Assembly: GCA_031835245.1 (NCBI GenBank)
Contig: JAVKOQ010000307.1
Span: 1 to 62,060, forward strand
Direction: 5' to 3'
Length of the DNA stretch: 62,060 nt
Source: Balamuthia mandrillaris
Lineage: Eukaryota > Discosea > Longamoebia > Balamuthiidae
Positions 9,151-23,400 of the stretch are shown here, piece by piece (positions within the stretch are counted from its first letter, which is position 1; each line of letters opens with the position of its first letter). Under the pieces are notes generated by a model. The model was not told the origin of the DNA. It saw only the letters and a list, made by a program, of their open reading frames with translations, and did no database searches. A program made the position numbers and the translations under genes.

Positions 9151-10568
9151 TTAAAAAAAATGTAGGGCAAGTAACCGGTCTCGCACAGGTGGCAAAGTGG
9201 GACCGGTGTGCTGCCTTTCTTCATCGTTACACCTAGAAATAAGGTAGGCAGATAATTCAATTAGGGCCATCTGCACTTCTTCAAAAGGGTCGAGCAATAT
9301 TTCTGCCAAAGAGGTTTCTACGGTGAAGCGTTCGACTAAGAGCTCAACTGCGGAAGTGTTTAGAAGAGAGAAGTAGAGTTAATTTTAGTGGTTTTACACA
9401 AGTGTAAAAAAAGGAATCACGTTGCGAAAGGGCTTTTAAGTTAGCAGTCAATAAGCTGTCTCCATCTATTACTGGATGGCTTTCCCTTCTTTCCCTTGAG
9501 ATGACGGGCAGGTTCATCAGGGGTAGTGCTTCTTTCTTTGAGGATTATTTTTCCTGAGAAAAAGCTGTGCGCAAATTTATTGGCGAAAATTGCACACACA
9601 AAAAAAAAATAGTCGTGTCGGCACGGGAAGGCCTCGCCGAGCGAATTGCTCACTTATCACTTGGAAGGAATGCTTGCTCCAAGTCTGCTTTGCGAAATAC
9701 GCGAGGCTCTTTGGCTGGCTCCTTTTTACGCAGCTCGGCGCCTTCTCTTCGAAGTCTGGCCTCGTAGCGTTGTTTTTCTTCCAGACGGGTCTTGGCCCTG
9801 TGTGTGGTTAAGAAAATTCCATACCGTTGAAGAAGCAAAAGCAAAAAAATATAAAACAACCACAGCAAGGATACAGGCCAGACTGCTGTAAGTCACCAGC
9901 AGCCAAGAAACACAAATCTTCTCTAAAGCGACTGTCAGAGGGAAGAGGGTCATCGACAGGTTTAGGAACATGCTTTGGTAAATTTTGCTTAAAGTCCCAA
10001 TACCTGTTGTTGGCAGGAACTTGTCAGCGAACCTCACAAGACTAAAGGAGCGCGAAAAACCTACCGCTCACCGTCAAACTCTATACAACTAACCCAAGAG
10101 CCTTCGATAGTACAAATGACCGTGCTCTCCGTCCGCTTCTTTTTGCCGGATTTGACATCTTCGCTGGAGTCGTCTTCCAGTGCTCCCCGTCTTATCTCTC
10201 CTTTGAAATAGTCAGCAGGCGTTTTTTTGCTGAACCACCCACTCAAGAAACCACCTTCCTTGGGGTTAATGAATACGTCGCAGCTGCATAATAAAATGTA
10301 CAAAATGTCAGCAAAGACGTTAGGCACTCCAGCAACTACAAACCTCAAATCGTTCTTTTCATCTCTATATTCAATCACACCACAATATTCCTGAACTCGT
10401 TCTCCCCACACCATACCTCGCACCCATAGCTCTGGCAAGCTAAAGCGGATGGAAGTGCCGTCCGGAAAGTCAATAAAATTGGGGCCTTTCTGTGCACTGA
10501 ACAAAACAACATTACAAAACTTTTTTAACCAACAAAATAATATAATGGAGAGAGAGGAAGAGAGAGGG

Positions 10569-10613
<45 letters not shown>

Positions 10614-12260
10614 AGATGGGGGGAGGAGGGGGAGAGAGGAGGAGAGAGGAGGAGGAGGAGAGAGGGATTAAGACAGCATGAACATTTAGAAACACAAATA
10701 GTACCCTTTGGCGCTGTTTCCACGAAATGAAGCTATCCATTCCCCATAACCATGGTACTGATAGCATCCTCCAGGCCCTATAAGTTGCCAAGTGGTAACA
10801 GGTGGATGATGGCTCGACTGTTCAGCAAACACCTCCGTCCCATCCTCAAACTGCGCTTGGAATGTTTCTCCTGTCAAAGTGACATGTGCAAGCAACAGAA
10901 CAATGTATCAGAAATAAGGGGCAAGAGGCAAGCTTAGAGGTAAAGCTTGAAGAGGAGACCTAATATTGGGTTAAAGGGTTTATAACCCCCACAGGTGTTG
11001 TGAAAGCCAGCGATGGTGAACGTTACCACAAGTTTTAGGCGCTCCACGGGATCTGTTGTCTCTAAAGAAGGGCAATAGGTTAAGGAGCGTTACCAGTTGG
11101 TAATGATCCAACGCGTTCAAGTTTGAGAATCCCACAAGAAACAAATGAAACAAAGAAATAAAAATAACAAAATCAAAAATAAATGGTGGAGGGGCGAAAA
11201 ACAGAATGATCAATAGAAAGATACGAGCTGCTTTGTTGAGGAAAATGGGAGCTGACCACCACCCATCGCACAGCCGTTGCAAATAGGAGCGTGGCTCAAA
11301 GACAGTTACAGGCAAACTGACATTTGTGATTTCCTTGACTGAAGTGATGCTTGCTCCCACTTGCTTCAGAATTTCCCAGATTACTCTGTTCCAACATGGA
11401 GGTAAGTACGAGCTACAAAAAGCCACAGCAAGTACAACGTACCCACGCTGGCGCTTTAGACCTTCTTCATCATTGTAGAAGGTTAGCATACCACCATTTG
11501 GTGAGGATCCTTCCATGCGGTCATAGCTACGAGAAAGGGCAGTTGTCAGCGGACTTGAGGTGGAATGGGGTGGGATGAACGGGAGGGGTTAAGCACAACA
11601 TACGTTTTGGGGCTATTGTCTTCTTTCTTTTTGCCGGTTTTCTTCATCTTCACGTTAAGAGGAATAGGTAGGAGAGGTTGGGTATGGTGCGCAAGCAGTG
11701 GGTAACGCTCTAAATGAACGTAAGAAACAAGTCCGGAATCGGCAAGCCCAAGTGCCGAGAGCACAACGACGTCACCCTTGTCACCGCTCCCCCTATGATG
11801 ATGATGATGATGACGACGACGCCAAATGATTAGGCGGAGGAAAAAAATAATGCATTTGTGTCGACAATTTTCTGGTGGCCATTAATTCAACCCCCGCAAA
11901 AGAGTGCTCACACTGGGTATGCCTCTGCATCGCAGAGGCAGGACCGAAATTTCTTGATGTCCTCTTTGCCCACTTGGCCAGCGTCTTCTTTTGCCCACAG
12001 TGCGGAAATTTGCCATTCAGCCAGGCCTGCTTCCAGTAGAGTTGTGGAAGAGATGCTGCCATAGATGTTCCTGGTGTTGAACTTTCAAAAGAATAAAGTG
12101 TTAAGGCGAATGACAAGCAACCAAAGTTCATATGAACTTTGCACAGGCTCCATTCCATTCACTCCCCCTACCCACCCACCCACCGCTTTGCCCTCACATA
12201 CGGAGTGGGATAACGCTTGGTTGGGTCGCGCTGATCAGGTCGACGATATTTCAGTGTCAT
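9151..12260 (-). CDS. Oxysterol-binding protein-related protein (ORP/Osh-like)
   Basis: A lipid-transfer protein that carries sterol or PI4P between membranes. Reading the minus strand, exons give MTLKYRRPDQRD at the start (ATG at 12260), GVIWEILKQVG, LPVTVFEPRSYLQRL, DPVERLKLVVTFTIAGFHN, KPFNPILGETF, the family signature EQSSHHPP (10818-10845), FPDGTSIRFSLPELWVRG, then LPSDSRFREDLCFLAAGDLQ and a charged helix. These are the ORP core blocks in order. There is no PH domain, as in short Osh4-type proteins. Eight or more introns are present. The frame can end at 9650, but splicing from just before that stop into exons at 9545-9441 and 9360-9151 keeps phase and adds about 100 residues. The join between exons 2 and 3 (near 11914-11793) needs a weak donor and is unsure. 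It is divergent from the Furry gene. Confidence 0.9.
10547..10672. repeat. Long GA/CT tract inside an ORP intron
   Basis: Nearly pure GAGAGAGG on the plus strand, so CT-rich on the coding strand. It lies in the intron that follows the EQSSHHPP exon, about 30 bases downstream of its 5' splice site. Confidence 0.95.
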
Positions 12261-12496
12261 TTTGCACGAAACAGGCAGCAAATTGCTGAGCCTATGAGGT
12301 TCACCCGTGCTGGGACGAGAGAGACCAGAGAGTTGAGAGAGAGAGAACAAGTTCAAGAAGGGGGGGCAGTTGGTCTCAGCAGCAAACCCAAGCAGAGTTA
12401 ATTCGCAACGTTAACACTGGCTGGTTGGCCGCTGTGCGTGAAGATTTAGTCGCTGCCGCTGAACTGAAGAACCTGGTTGGCAACCAACAATACACC
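12261..12496. promoter_or_regulatory. Divergent promoter between the ORP and Furry genes
   Basis: The two genes are transcribed away from each other with about 240 bases between their likely start codons. The stretch contains a GAGAGA run (12315-12347) and a G6 run. I see no TATA box. Any 5' untranslated exons of the two genes must fit here or overlap. Confidence 0.55.
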
Positions 12497-15400
12497 ATGA
12501 GCGAAATAAGGAGGCAACAGCAGGGAAAAGAGGAAGCCAGAAAACATGAGCGCACTTCGAGCCGCCCACCCTCCTCCTCTCTTCCTTCGTCTTCTGCAGC
12601 TCCTTCCACCGCAAGCCCTGGACAGGTATCCGCCACAAATGGTAGGAACAGCAACGGCACAGCTGCTGGCAAAAGCAGTCTCCCCAAAGAAGAAAGGCGA
12701 GGGAGTCGCACCTTTGCAAACAAGGCAAGCTCAAAGGAGACCTCCACCCCCACTTATGCTGCGCATGACCAACCAACGGAGCGAAAATTACGAAAGGTTT
12801 CCTCACCTCGTAGCTCTCTTTCGTCTAAAAGCCCCAAGGACAAGGAAACCCCCGCAGATTACGTCTTCAAATCCTTGCTCGGAGAGTTCAAGGAACAGGC
12901 ACGACGCAAAATAGAGGAGATCATGGCTTTTGGCATAGTACGCTTTGCTCTTGTCCTTCTCTGTTTCAAACTTTGTCATTGCCTCGCTTGGCTCAACGTT
13001 GCTCTGGGTCTTGCTCCCTTCCTCTTTTCTAACCTTTCCTTCTTAACCAATTGTTCATCCCCAAAGGAAGAGGCGTCACAGTTAGCACAGGTATTCGACC
13101 CTGTGGAAGACCCTATCTTTCACCAGCTAGTACAATCCTTGGGGGAGTTATCAAGCAGCCATGTGCCCGTACTCATTCGGGCCCTGCTAAACTGGAGATC
13201 TTCGCAACATGTTGTTGCTGGCACTCTACGACCTTTAGCGTAAGTTATAACGCTCCTCGCTTCTTCTGTTGTTATGCTGACTTACTTTTGCCTCCTTGAA
13301 CAATGAAGCCAAAAAGAGTCTGGCAGTAAAATGTCGGTGAAAGAAGGAATACTCTTGTTGGAAGAACGACACAAGGTTTTTTAGTGTACTCTTTCTTTGG
13401 CTAACGCATCCTTTGCTGACTTTCCTCTCTTTCTTATTTTTAGCTGGCTGTGGATTACATCTTTTGCACTGTATTATTGTCTTTGCTTATAACCTCACAA
13501 CCAGGCAGTCTCGATGAAGCCATCTGCACTCAATTGGAGACCCTGTGTTTTGAGCATTTCAAGCCACACGAAAAGTGCGCTTCCTTTTCTTTCCGCACTG
13601 CCCGTAATGAAGGGTGCTCACTCATTCTGGTTTTTTTTTAAAAAAAAAAACAACAACAAAGACAAAGCAAAGGCCTGGACTCAGAGTTCAGCAAGGCTTT
13701 GTTTGCAAATCGTAAAGAGATACCAGAGCTTTATGCTCGTATACTGGGGATTTTATCTGCGTTTAGGTTTGCTTTGTTCTCTGATTTCTACTATCAACAT
13801 TAGGCTAAATGTATTCTGCCAACAACCCACAGGCTGTCTCATATTACAGCTATTCTATTTAAAGACTTGGGCACATCCTTTTCAGCCAAGAACTCCTTAG
13901 TGAACAGACAAATAGCTGCCATAGAAGGAATGCGCTTTCTGCAATTCAAGGTTTTTTTTTTAAAAAAAATTCCTCGTTCTCCCCCTTTACTTGAAAGGTA
14001 CTTAGAACACAAAATTTTGTTGGACGGAAACAAACTTACTACAGATAACTACTGCCCAAGGTTTAGAGCAAACAAGAAGTTTCCTTTCAAAATACTTTGC
14101 TCTGTTTAAGCACAAGTCACGGCCTTTGAAGTTGGCATTATCCCGGACTCTTGTAGCTGTTCTTAGGCCCTTGCTGTACCAACCCATAAACGAGGAAGTG
14201 GATTACTCAGCATGGTACAGCTTTGTGGCTGAACGCTACGCCGAGTCTGCTAAAAAGCTGAAGTCCAAGAGTACACAGGTAGGATACTCACCTGAAGGAA
14301 AATCTTGTCGGTTGAGGCTAATTTTTGATTTCAACACAGACGTGGGTGCCCTTGCTGACAGTGCTGCTTTGTCTCTGCCATAAAGACGTTTATCTCCAAC
14401 ATTGTCGCTATTTCACTGACAGTTTATTAAGGCTACTCAAGGTACAGTCATCCAAGACAATGTACAACCCATGTATTCCTATTAATGCGATATTACCACG
14501 GCCTCCACCTATGTATGCAAATAGGATAAAAGCAAAGTAACGGCGTTGGAGTGTATTCAGGACTGGACAAGTGTTTACTTAGCAAAGTCGGAGGAATCTG
14601 CGGAGATACAAGGCAAAATGCTGCTGCAGGATATAACAGCCCACGTGTTTCCCAGTGGTTCCTGGAAGACTCCTAATGAAGAAGCTTTAGATATTTATGT
14701 GGACCTGATATGCGTTATTGCCCAGAAGAAGCTGGATTATGCAATGCATAGCATTATCTATCTACTTTTGGATGTGAAAAAGACCGACCTCATTCCTGAA
14801 TATCCTTTAAACCCCTGCCATTGTTTTCTCCCTCTTTCGTAAGAACATGATTGGCTCTATCGTTTCTTTAACTTAGACAAAACGCGGGTTATAGTAGGAT
14901 TGCGTGCCTTGTTGAAGATTGCAGAGGAATTGAGCCCTTCAGACAGTAACCCAGGTACTGAGGCACGAAGAAACAGACCGCCACCGCTACTGCTTCCTTA
15001 TATGTATGCCATCTTTGCTTTGCTGCCTTAAAAGCTGTAATTGGTTATAATGTATTCATCATCACTCACTCTTTTGCTCTTCAACAGGAAAACCATAAAT
15101 TCTTATTTTTTAGCTATTCTTAGCACTCTGGATAAGTTATACGATATGACTCTCCCTCAGCCCCTCAAACAAATTCAAGGTTTTTTTTCTCTCCATCTGG
15201 CACCTCCTTACCCTAATATATTTTACGTTAACGTCATTCAAGAAACCCTCCAAAAAGAAAAGGTTGGCCTGCAATTGCTGCGGATTGTTCTGGCATGTAT
15301 TCCGTTTTGTTTGCCCAGTAAAACCTCGGCAACTGCTTCAATGAACATCTTAGCTCGCTATTTGGTTCACATTGACAAAGGTGAGCCGCCTATCACACAC

Positions 15401-15581
15401 CCGTCTGTACATCTTAATACTCATTCATTCACAGCAATTCGAGAGGAAGCCCAGGCCGCACTATATCGTGTCATGGAGGCTTGCTCATGGCTTAGAGCAG
15501 ATCTTGTATCCGAAGTCTCATCATTCTTGATGACCCTAAGCGACACAAATCCAAAGCTTATTCATCATGTTTTGCACAAGG

Positions 15582-15620
<39 letters not shown>

Positions 15621-18600
15621 TATCCTCTTACATTTACTTTTTAAACTAAGAGTTTTCATTTCATTACAGTTGAGTCAACTTCTGCATCAGTGGCTTAGGC
15701 TAAAAAGGCTTAGCAAACTACGGTGTAGCCTTGCAACAATGCCATTTAGCACATCCGATGACGGAGAGAACAAGAACGAGGGAAACGAACCCGAACGGAT
15801 AGAAGCTATTGACCCAGCAATTTTTCACCAGGTGGAAGCTAATATTCCTATTGGAGAGATTTCCAATCATGTTGTTGGGAATGTAGGTTCACGGGAAAAC
15901 AAGGATTTGGGCGTTGGAAGCCTTGTCTCTTCTATGGACTCGGACGATGGATCTCATAATGTTTCACCTCGAGGTATCCCCAAAACCTTACCCTTGACTG
16001 TATTTGTGTCTAAAGCCCCACCTCTCCAACAGAAAGCCAACTTGCAATGCCAGGGGAAAGTGAACTTCAACCATTGCGCAGAGCCAGTGAAAATGAACTT
16101 GTAGCTTCGCCAGATATTGAAACCCAATTAGAGTGGCGTTATGAACGGCCCCTAGACTTTAGTCGGATTGAGGCAGTGGCCTTAGTCTTCTTATGCAGCT
16201 ATCATGCCAATATTAGGTTTCTTTAGATTTTAGTTCTCTCTTCTTCCTTCTCCTTTTTTCCTTCCCTCCTTAGCGCAAGTAGGTTAACTGCATATCGTCA
16301 GAGTACTTGCAATAGAAATACTCCGATCCGTACGTTCTATAGCCGCAGCTGTAGGCGAAGATGAAGATGAGGAAACACTTCCCCCAGCAAGAGTGATGGA
16401 CATAATTGATGAAACAGGTCCCGACATTGTTTATCGACTAAGACAAGATTTCCGTTTTCGCATCTTGGTAAGTCCCCTTTTCGTTTCAGTGAACTTTGCT
16501 TCTTACACATAATTTTACTCCCATTAGAATAAAGAAGCACGTAGTAATCCTATAGATTATAAGTTCCTGGAGAAGGTGTGGTCAGCAGAACTCGTTCATG
16601 ACCAGATCTGTTGGACGTATTGCCTGGGAGCCCTCATGCCCTTAACCAGAAACCTTTGCCCAGATGCCGTTCATATGGCTTGGCACATGGTATATTCCAT
16701 CACTGCTTATGTCTTGTGTCTTGATCATTCATATATATTTGTATCCTCACTCACAACCCTGTTCTAGGTGTGTTCGCGCATGAATAACGTCAAGGCACAG
16801 GACGAAAAATCGCAGCCTGATGAAACTGTCCGGCGTGAACATCTGTTTTGGTGGCGCAATTATATTGTCTTTGCTTGTAGCACGGTATCTCACTCGGGTT
16901 TGTTTTCTGCTCTCCTTCGTTGCTTTTTCTTCCTCGTATCTTTGCGTGTCCTTCTCGTTTCTCACTCTGTTCTCTCTTTTGTCGTTTGTACAGTATTTAC
17001 ACGAGACAGACGTGACAAAGGGGATGCTCCTACCTCCGTTTCTCAACTGTTTAACTCAATACTTCCTCTGATCAAGTCTGACCTTCATAAAGATGCGGTG
17101 GTGATGGTTTGTGCTTTGTCCTCTATGTCTCTCTGCTCCTTGTGATTAACTCTGTGGCTGGTTCCTCTACCTGCCTTCTTGAAGGCATTGGAGAGAGTAA
17201 ACCCCGAGGTTTATGATACATTGTTTGAAGTGATGCGCCCTTATGAACAAGAGTATTCGGCAAGGAGAAAGCGCAAGGGAGTTGACCAACTGCGAGACAA
17301 AATCAGTTGTACGTTTTTAAAAAGAATGCAGTTGTTGTTTTCTAACGTTCTTCATCGGTTCAGTCATCTACAGTTTTGTCTCGGAAACAATGGCGCAAGG
17401 CACGCTAATCAAGAACGAAAATCTGAGGCAAATATTTTTAGGTTGCATTGAAGAGACTAGAAAATATCTATCACAACCATCAACAGAGTCAATTTTGGAT
17501 GACCACCAATCACTTCGCTATAACTTTTGTGTGATTGTAGATAACGTAGCCAAAGAGCTGCATTTAGCAGCAGATGAGACGTTTGAAGCGGTACTGAATT
17601 CTGTTACTGTGATACGGCCTAACTAAACTGATCTCCCTAAACAGAAGCAGCGTAGGTCCCTGTTCTACTTTCTCCTTAACTGGTGCAGAGGAGAAGCAAT
17701 GCTTCAAGACGAACAAACAAGAAGGCAGCTGGTATGCTCGTTCCTTGGTGTGACTCTTTCTTTAGTTAACAAATGTATTCCACGTGATATTACAGAGTAA
17801 CCACCTCAGCCAGATCAAAGATCCAGAAAAAAAGAAGGCTTACCAAAAAGTCGTACGCGACCAGACGTTTGTATTGCAGCATGCTGCTTGTTCTGTACGC
17901 ATTTCTGCTGAATGTTTTGTTATTTTTGATTTGTTGCGCGAAAAACAAATCTAATATTTGTTTTTTAAAACAAAAAAACAGGCAGCTGCTTCCTTGCTCC
18001 TTGGTCCTTGCTTTGACGAAGAAGTGGTGCGACCGGACGGACCTGTCTTTTCTTGGATAAATACTCTGTTAGGACAGACAGAACGGAAGAAGGCATGTGC
18101 TTTCCTCCTAGTGGTTGTTTTATGATTTCTTATCATCTTCTATCTTAGTTGCATAGCATTGCTCGTACGGCGCTGGAAGCTTTTCTGCAGAATTCAATTG
18201 CTCATCAGGAGCTACTCGATACTTGCATAAATCAGGTATTATTGTTATTGTTTTGCATTTACTAGCTGTACTTATCCCTTTTTTTTTTCAAAGTGCTATT
18301 CAAGAGACGCCTACGTGGCTAGAGGATATTTCTTGGCCCTTGTGGAATTATATAAATCTAACGATATGCAACACCCCTTACCAGTTCTCTTTAATCTTAT
18401 TCTTTTGAAGGTATGTCACCTGTCGCAGCATATTTTTGCCAATTATCCTCTAGCCTAACTAACTTGTTGCTCTCTGCTCTCTGTGTGCGCTCTATCTGTA
18501 TTAGGCCGGTGACTCATCTGCAGTCATAAGACGAAATGCGGTTCAGCTCCTACAACTAATTGCTCCACGTTCTGCAGAGGAAAATATGGAGTATTCTCCT

Positions 18601-18651
18601 CTCCCCATAACCAGTCTATTGGATACCACTTTTGTTAAATGTCAGGTAACT

Positions 18652-18682
<31 letters not shown>

Positions 18683-20424
18683 ACGCTAATTGCTGGTCGA
18701 CATTCTTTGAAGATGGAGCTATCCCAAAGGCTTGCCCACCAGAACATACACTTGGTTGCTGAAATGGCAGAAGAAATGGTATTTCGCTTACCTTGTTGTG
18801 ACAAGCGGGGACAAAAGCAAATGCTTTCCTGCCTCGTGCCTTGGATCAAAGAAATGAATAGCCCCTCTTCTAGCAAACAAACGCTGCCTCCTAAAGGTAG
18901 CGAACAAAGTACAGTTGTTCCTGAGCTTGACGATACCCTTTTACAGGTATTGTGCATAATAACAGGATTCGCTAAAGTTCACATGTCTAACCAAGCTATT
19001 TCTGATGGGAAACCATAGAATCTATTGTTAATAACAATGCAATACGCCGATGATCATCCGGTCCATGTCCAAAAAATTTGGACTACGTTGGCAGAAGAAG
19101 TAAGTAGCTACTTAAACATCATCTGCACAATCGCTCATACCTTTTGCTGCAGGACAACAATATTGGCATCGTAATTGACTTTCTACTGAGTATTGGCGTC
19201 AAAAAAGTAATTTATTCTCTTTCTACGATTGTCGCGTATTGGCGATGCTGACATTTGTATTCCTTTTATACAAACAGCGTAATCCCGAGTTTATATCATT
19301 GGCGAAGAAGATCATCATTTACTTTGGCCGCACTTCGTCTCAGGTTAGTGTAGATACGCTCGTTACCGAGCTCTCTTCACTAAACACGGAAGGACGGAAA
19401 AAAGATCAGCGCTATGGCAAGAATGCTCAGTCAGGATATCCTTTTTATTCTGTCTTCTGACTTCCCTGATCTCCCATTTTTTTAAAAAAAAAAACCTTGA
19501 CAACTTGCAAACGTCTTCGCCCTTGTCATCAGTTAGGGGTGGATCCATGCGCAGCGACAATGGCTCTGTCTCTAGATTCGATGCTCTAATGGCAGATTGT
19601 CTGAATTACGTAACCCCTGCGCGTGGTCATTTAGCCCTTATTTTCCTAGCGGAACTGGCCTTCGAGATTAAAGACGAGTTTTTGGTTCACCTCCCTGTTA
19701 TTCTGCACCAAGTTTTTCTTGGTTTGGATTACCAGCAGAGTGTAGTTGTTGAACACTGCAGAATGCTTCTTCTCAACCTTGTGCACTCTCTCGTTGTGCA
19801 ACGCATAGAATCCACAGGTATCTTCTCCTGTTGTTTCGTCGCCATCATGGTTACTTACCTTGCCAAAATGCAGAGGAAGTCCCTGAAGATTTTCCTGTTT
19901 ACGAAGAAGCTTTAGAATTAGAGGAGTTCCTGAAGTCGAAGAAAGGGGAGCCTGAAACCAAACAGTTTTGGGTCAATGAGGATGTCACCCTACGCAAAAC
20001 TCACCTTAATAGCACTGAAGAGTTGTCACATCTTGTAACCTGCGTTGTATCTGTGTTTCAACAAGAGGATTCCTTGGTTGAGGAGTGGGCTTCTGAAGGT
20101 TTTTGTCCCCCCTCATATTTAACGTTCTGTCTTTACCTCACGCTAAGCCAATCGCTTCACACTATTAGCTTTGTCCTGGGCTATAAGTTGTCCCTCTTTC
20201 CATCTTGCAAATCGTTCCTACCAGATGTATCAAGCACTACTCCCGTCCATTACCCAAAACGTAACCCCAATAGGCATGTTAGAGAGCTTATATCGCTGCA
20301 CTACCAACAGGACTCCTGAGAATATCAGTGTATCGTTGGAAATACTAATTACCTTGCAGGTATTTACTGGCTTTTTTTCGCGCGAGACAGAGAGAGCGAG
20401 AGAGAGCGAGAGAGAGCGAGAGAG

Positions 20425-20464
<40 letters not shown>

Positions 20465-23400
20465 AAGGAGGGAAAATAATATTGACTGACTTTTACGCAA
20501 GGCCATGGTTGATACTCTGGACTCAGCCAAACTATGGTTGTTTCCACAAATCTTTTGGGCAGCGGTGGCTTTGCTTCACAGTGACTTTGAGCAGGAATAT
20601 TACCGTATCCTTAAATACGTTTCCCATTTTGGCACAAAAGTTTAATGTTTCTCCTTAACCTAACCGTCCAGAGGCCATCAAGCTTCTCACAAAACTTATA
20701 GACAGGTTCAACTTTGCTGATGTTGCTGTTCAAAATGTTGTGCAATCAGGAACACCAAAGGGATGGTAATGTTTCATTTTGACTAACAAACCAGTTGATA
20801 TTGACGCCGACTTTCCTTTAGGGACCCTCCTTTTGTTGGGATTCAACCCCTTGTTACAAGAGGTCTCTCGGGCAATTCAACAGACCCTTCTCTACCCCCA
20901 ACAGAGATTGCTTGTGTTGAAGTAAGCTGTTCTTCCCATCTCGATAGCCACACTATTCTCTTGATTTCTGACTTAGGTCTGTTTGGTTTTGAATCACTAG
21001 TTATTAAGCAAGTTTACTGTGATGACTTATAGTAAGATATTCCAGCCTGAACCAAAGCGGTTACTCACAAATATAGTACGCAACTGTCATCCATTCCCTT
21101 CATCATGGGCAATACCAATTAATCCCCTTTAAGCTTGGTCTTTTGCCTTGGCTCTGTGTAACTGTGAGCATGAAGATGGAAAATGAGGAAATTTTCACCG
21201 ACCTTGAAGAAGCCCGCCAATCAAGAGTACACCGATCCCAACAGGCTCTCGCAATATTAACCAATTTAGCGGAAGCCTCCTCGCCTCATTCCAGTAAACT
21301 CTCTAAGGCCTTCTTGCAGTGCAAAAAGGTCTCTTGCAATCATTAATTTGTCTCTGCTTCATTCTGACCGTTGCATCACTGACCTTTTTTTTTTTTGGCT
21401 GCAGAATTGGACCCACCAGCTAACACTCCAATCCTTTATGGAGGAGTTGTGTCCTGCTTTCTGTGATTTCTTCTTTCCAAAATACGCGTCCTTCACCTTT
21501 CGCTTTCTTTTTGGATTACTTGAAAAAGGTGTGTTCTTTCCATCTCTTTAGCTTGCTTGATGGCACTAACTGATCAACACCTCTTAAGGCCCGCACTCTC
21601 ACTATTACCAAGCTGTGCTCATTATCCTTCGGCATATGTTAACGCGGGTGCCAGACCTCTCCACTGCGTTCCGCCCAAAATATATGACCTCCTGGTTGAG
21701 TGTTATTATGCGGTTTATAACAGCAAATAGCGAACATGCACCTGCCGCACGGCAAGTTCTTCTTCAAATTATCAAACAATCTGATTTAAGGTATTCCTTC
21801 CCCATCTTGCTCTACTATGGTTTGCTCTGTGTTGCGCAATTTGAAACATTATTATTTTAACATGCTTTTGATGCTACAGTGTGACGCATATATACAGTAA
21901 CAACTTCACGCCACTTGGTTATCGACCTATTTTGCGTGAGTTCCCAGATCAAGTTTCGCAAAAGAATAACAATGCCCGTGTTGGAAAGGCGTTACAAAGC
22001 GTATTGAAATCAACCGAGCAAAGTCAGCGAGACAAATCTAACATTATCTCCCCCGAATTCTTCGAAAACGTATGCATACCTAGACAAATTCTCTTTTCTC
22101 CCCCTCTTCCTCTACCTCAGAAATGTTTGTTCTTCGAGTGTATATCTCATATAATATGTTTCGTCTTATCACTTGTGGCGGCCACGGACAACTGACGTTC
22201 GTGTTTCAGTTTTTTTACACAGAAGAAGATGGCGCAGAGGATATCGAGCCTAGGTACTATCTTGAGCCATTTGTATGAGAAGGTTTGTTAATCATTTCCT
22301 CATTCTACAGCGAACGTAGCCCACAAGCTACCCTTGCAGTTGCTGCTGAGGATAAAGACACTGCTGACGATGAGATTGATGTAACTGAGGTAAGTGTGTT
22401 GCCTACCCAATTATTTGCGACGCTGACATTTGATGGTCCCGCAGTTTCAAGATATATTCTCAGTCTTTGAAGGTGGGGATACTAGTCTGGGCACCACATT
22501 TACAGCCCATACGGACAGAACAGAGCTGCCAGGCTTTGGAAATATCAATGGTACTACCACGTCCCCTCCTGCATAAAAAGCATCACTTGTACTGTTGACT
22601 AATTGATCTCCCTTTCTTGTAAATCCAAAACAGATTTCTTGGATAATGTTCCCTCTGAAGATCTTTCCATTTCTCCACGGGCAGAAGCAGAAGTGCCACC
22701 AACCAGCACCATACCCGCACCATTCAGCGGCGGAGGTACACTTAAATCCGAGGGCGGCCTCCTGGACGAAGTTTTCAACAACATGACCTTTTCAGGAGAT
22801 TTGCAACAGCGAGAATTACCCTCCGATATTCTCTCGGTCTCACGTCGGTGGCGCAAACTTGCAGAGCAGCGCAACTTTCCTACTGAAGCCTATATGTTTG
22901 AAATATTTCCAGTGGCTGGAAAACTTCTTAATCTCCTTCGCGATGACTATCGCTCAGCCCTAACTGAATATGCCCAACAACTTACCCCTGGCACTTTCAC
23001 TAGACGTGTTCTTGAACAGTCTGGTACCATTAACTTCTCTCTTGATCTTCTTCTTCCTATCGCTCCTACTCTCAGTTTTCAACATCTCACTCTTCTACTT
23101 ACCACTACTACTCTATGAACCTTAGTACTTCAAGCGGACGTGTTTGGCCAATCGCTATTTCAGCAACCTATTCCTGAACCGAAGCATAACAGCGTCTTAT
23201 TTAGCATTGTATGCTCAAAATACAGAAGTTTGGCGGAGGCCAACATGTCTTTCGCTCGCACTTTCCGTGAACAGCGTGCACAGCTGGTAGATGCATTGAA
23301 TCAACAACAACGATTGTACGTGGAGCAAAAAGTTATAGTCGAAAAGAAAAAGGCTAAACTTCTAAAGGCAATTTTTCCTCTGTCCTGTCCTGTCATGTTT

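Noticed and set aside
12294-12401. ATG at 12294 as the Furry start
   Set aside because: Its frame ends at a stop at 12399-12401 and is not the Furry frame. Joining it would need an intron of about 20 bases with no proper signals.
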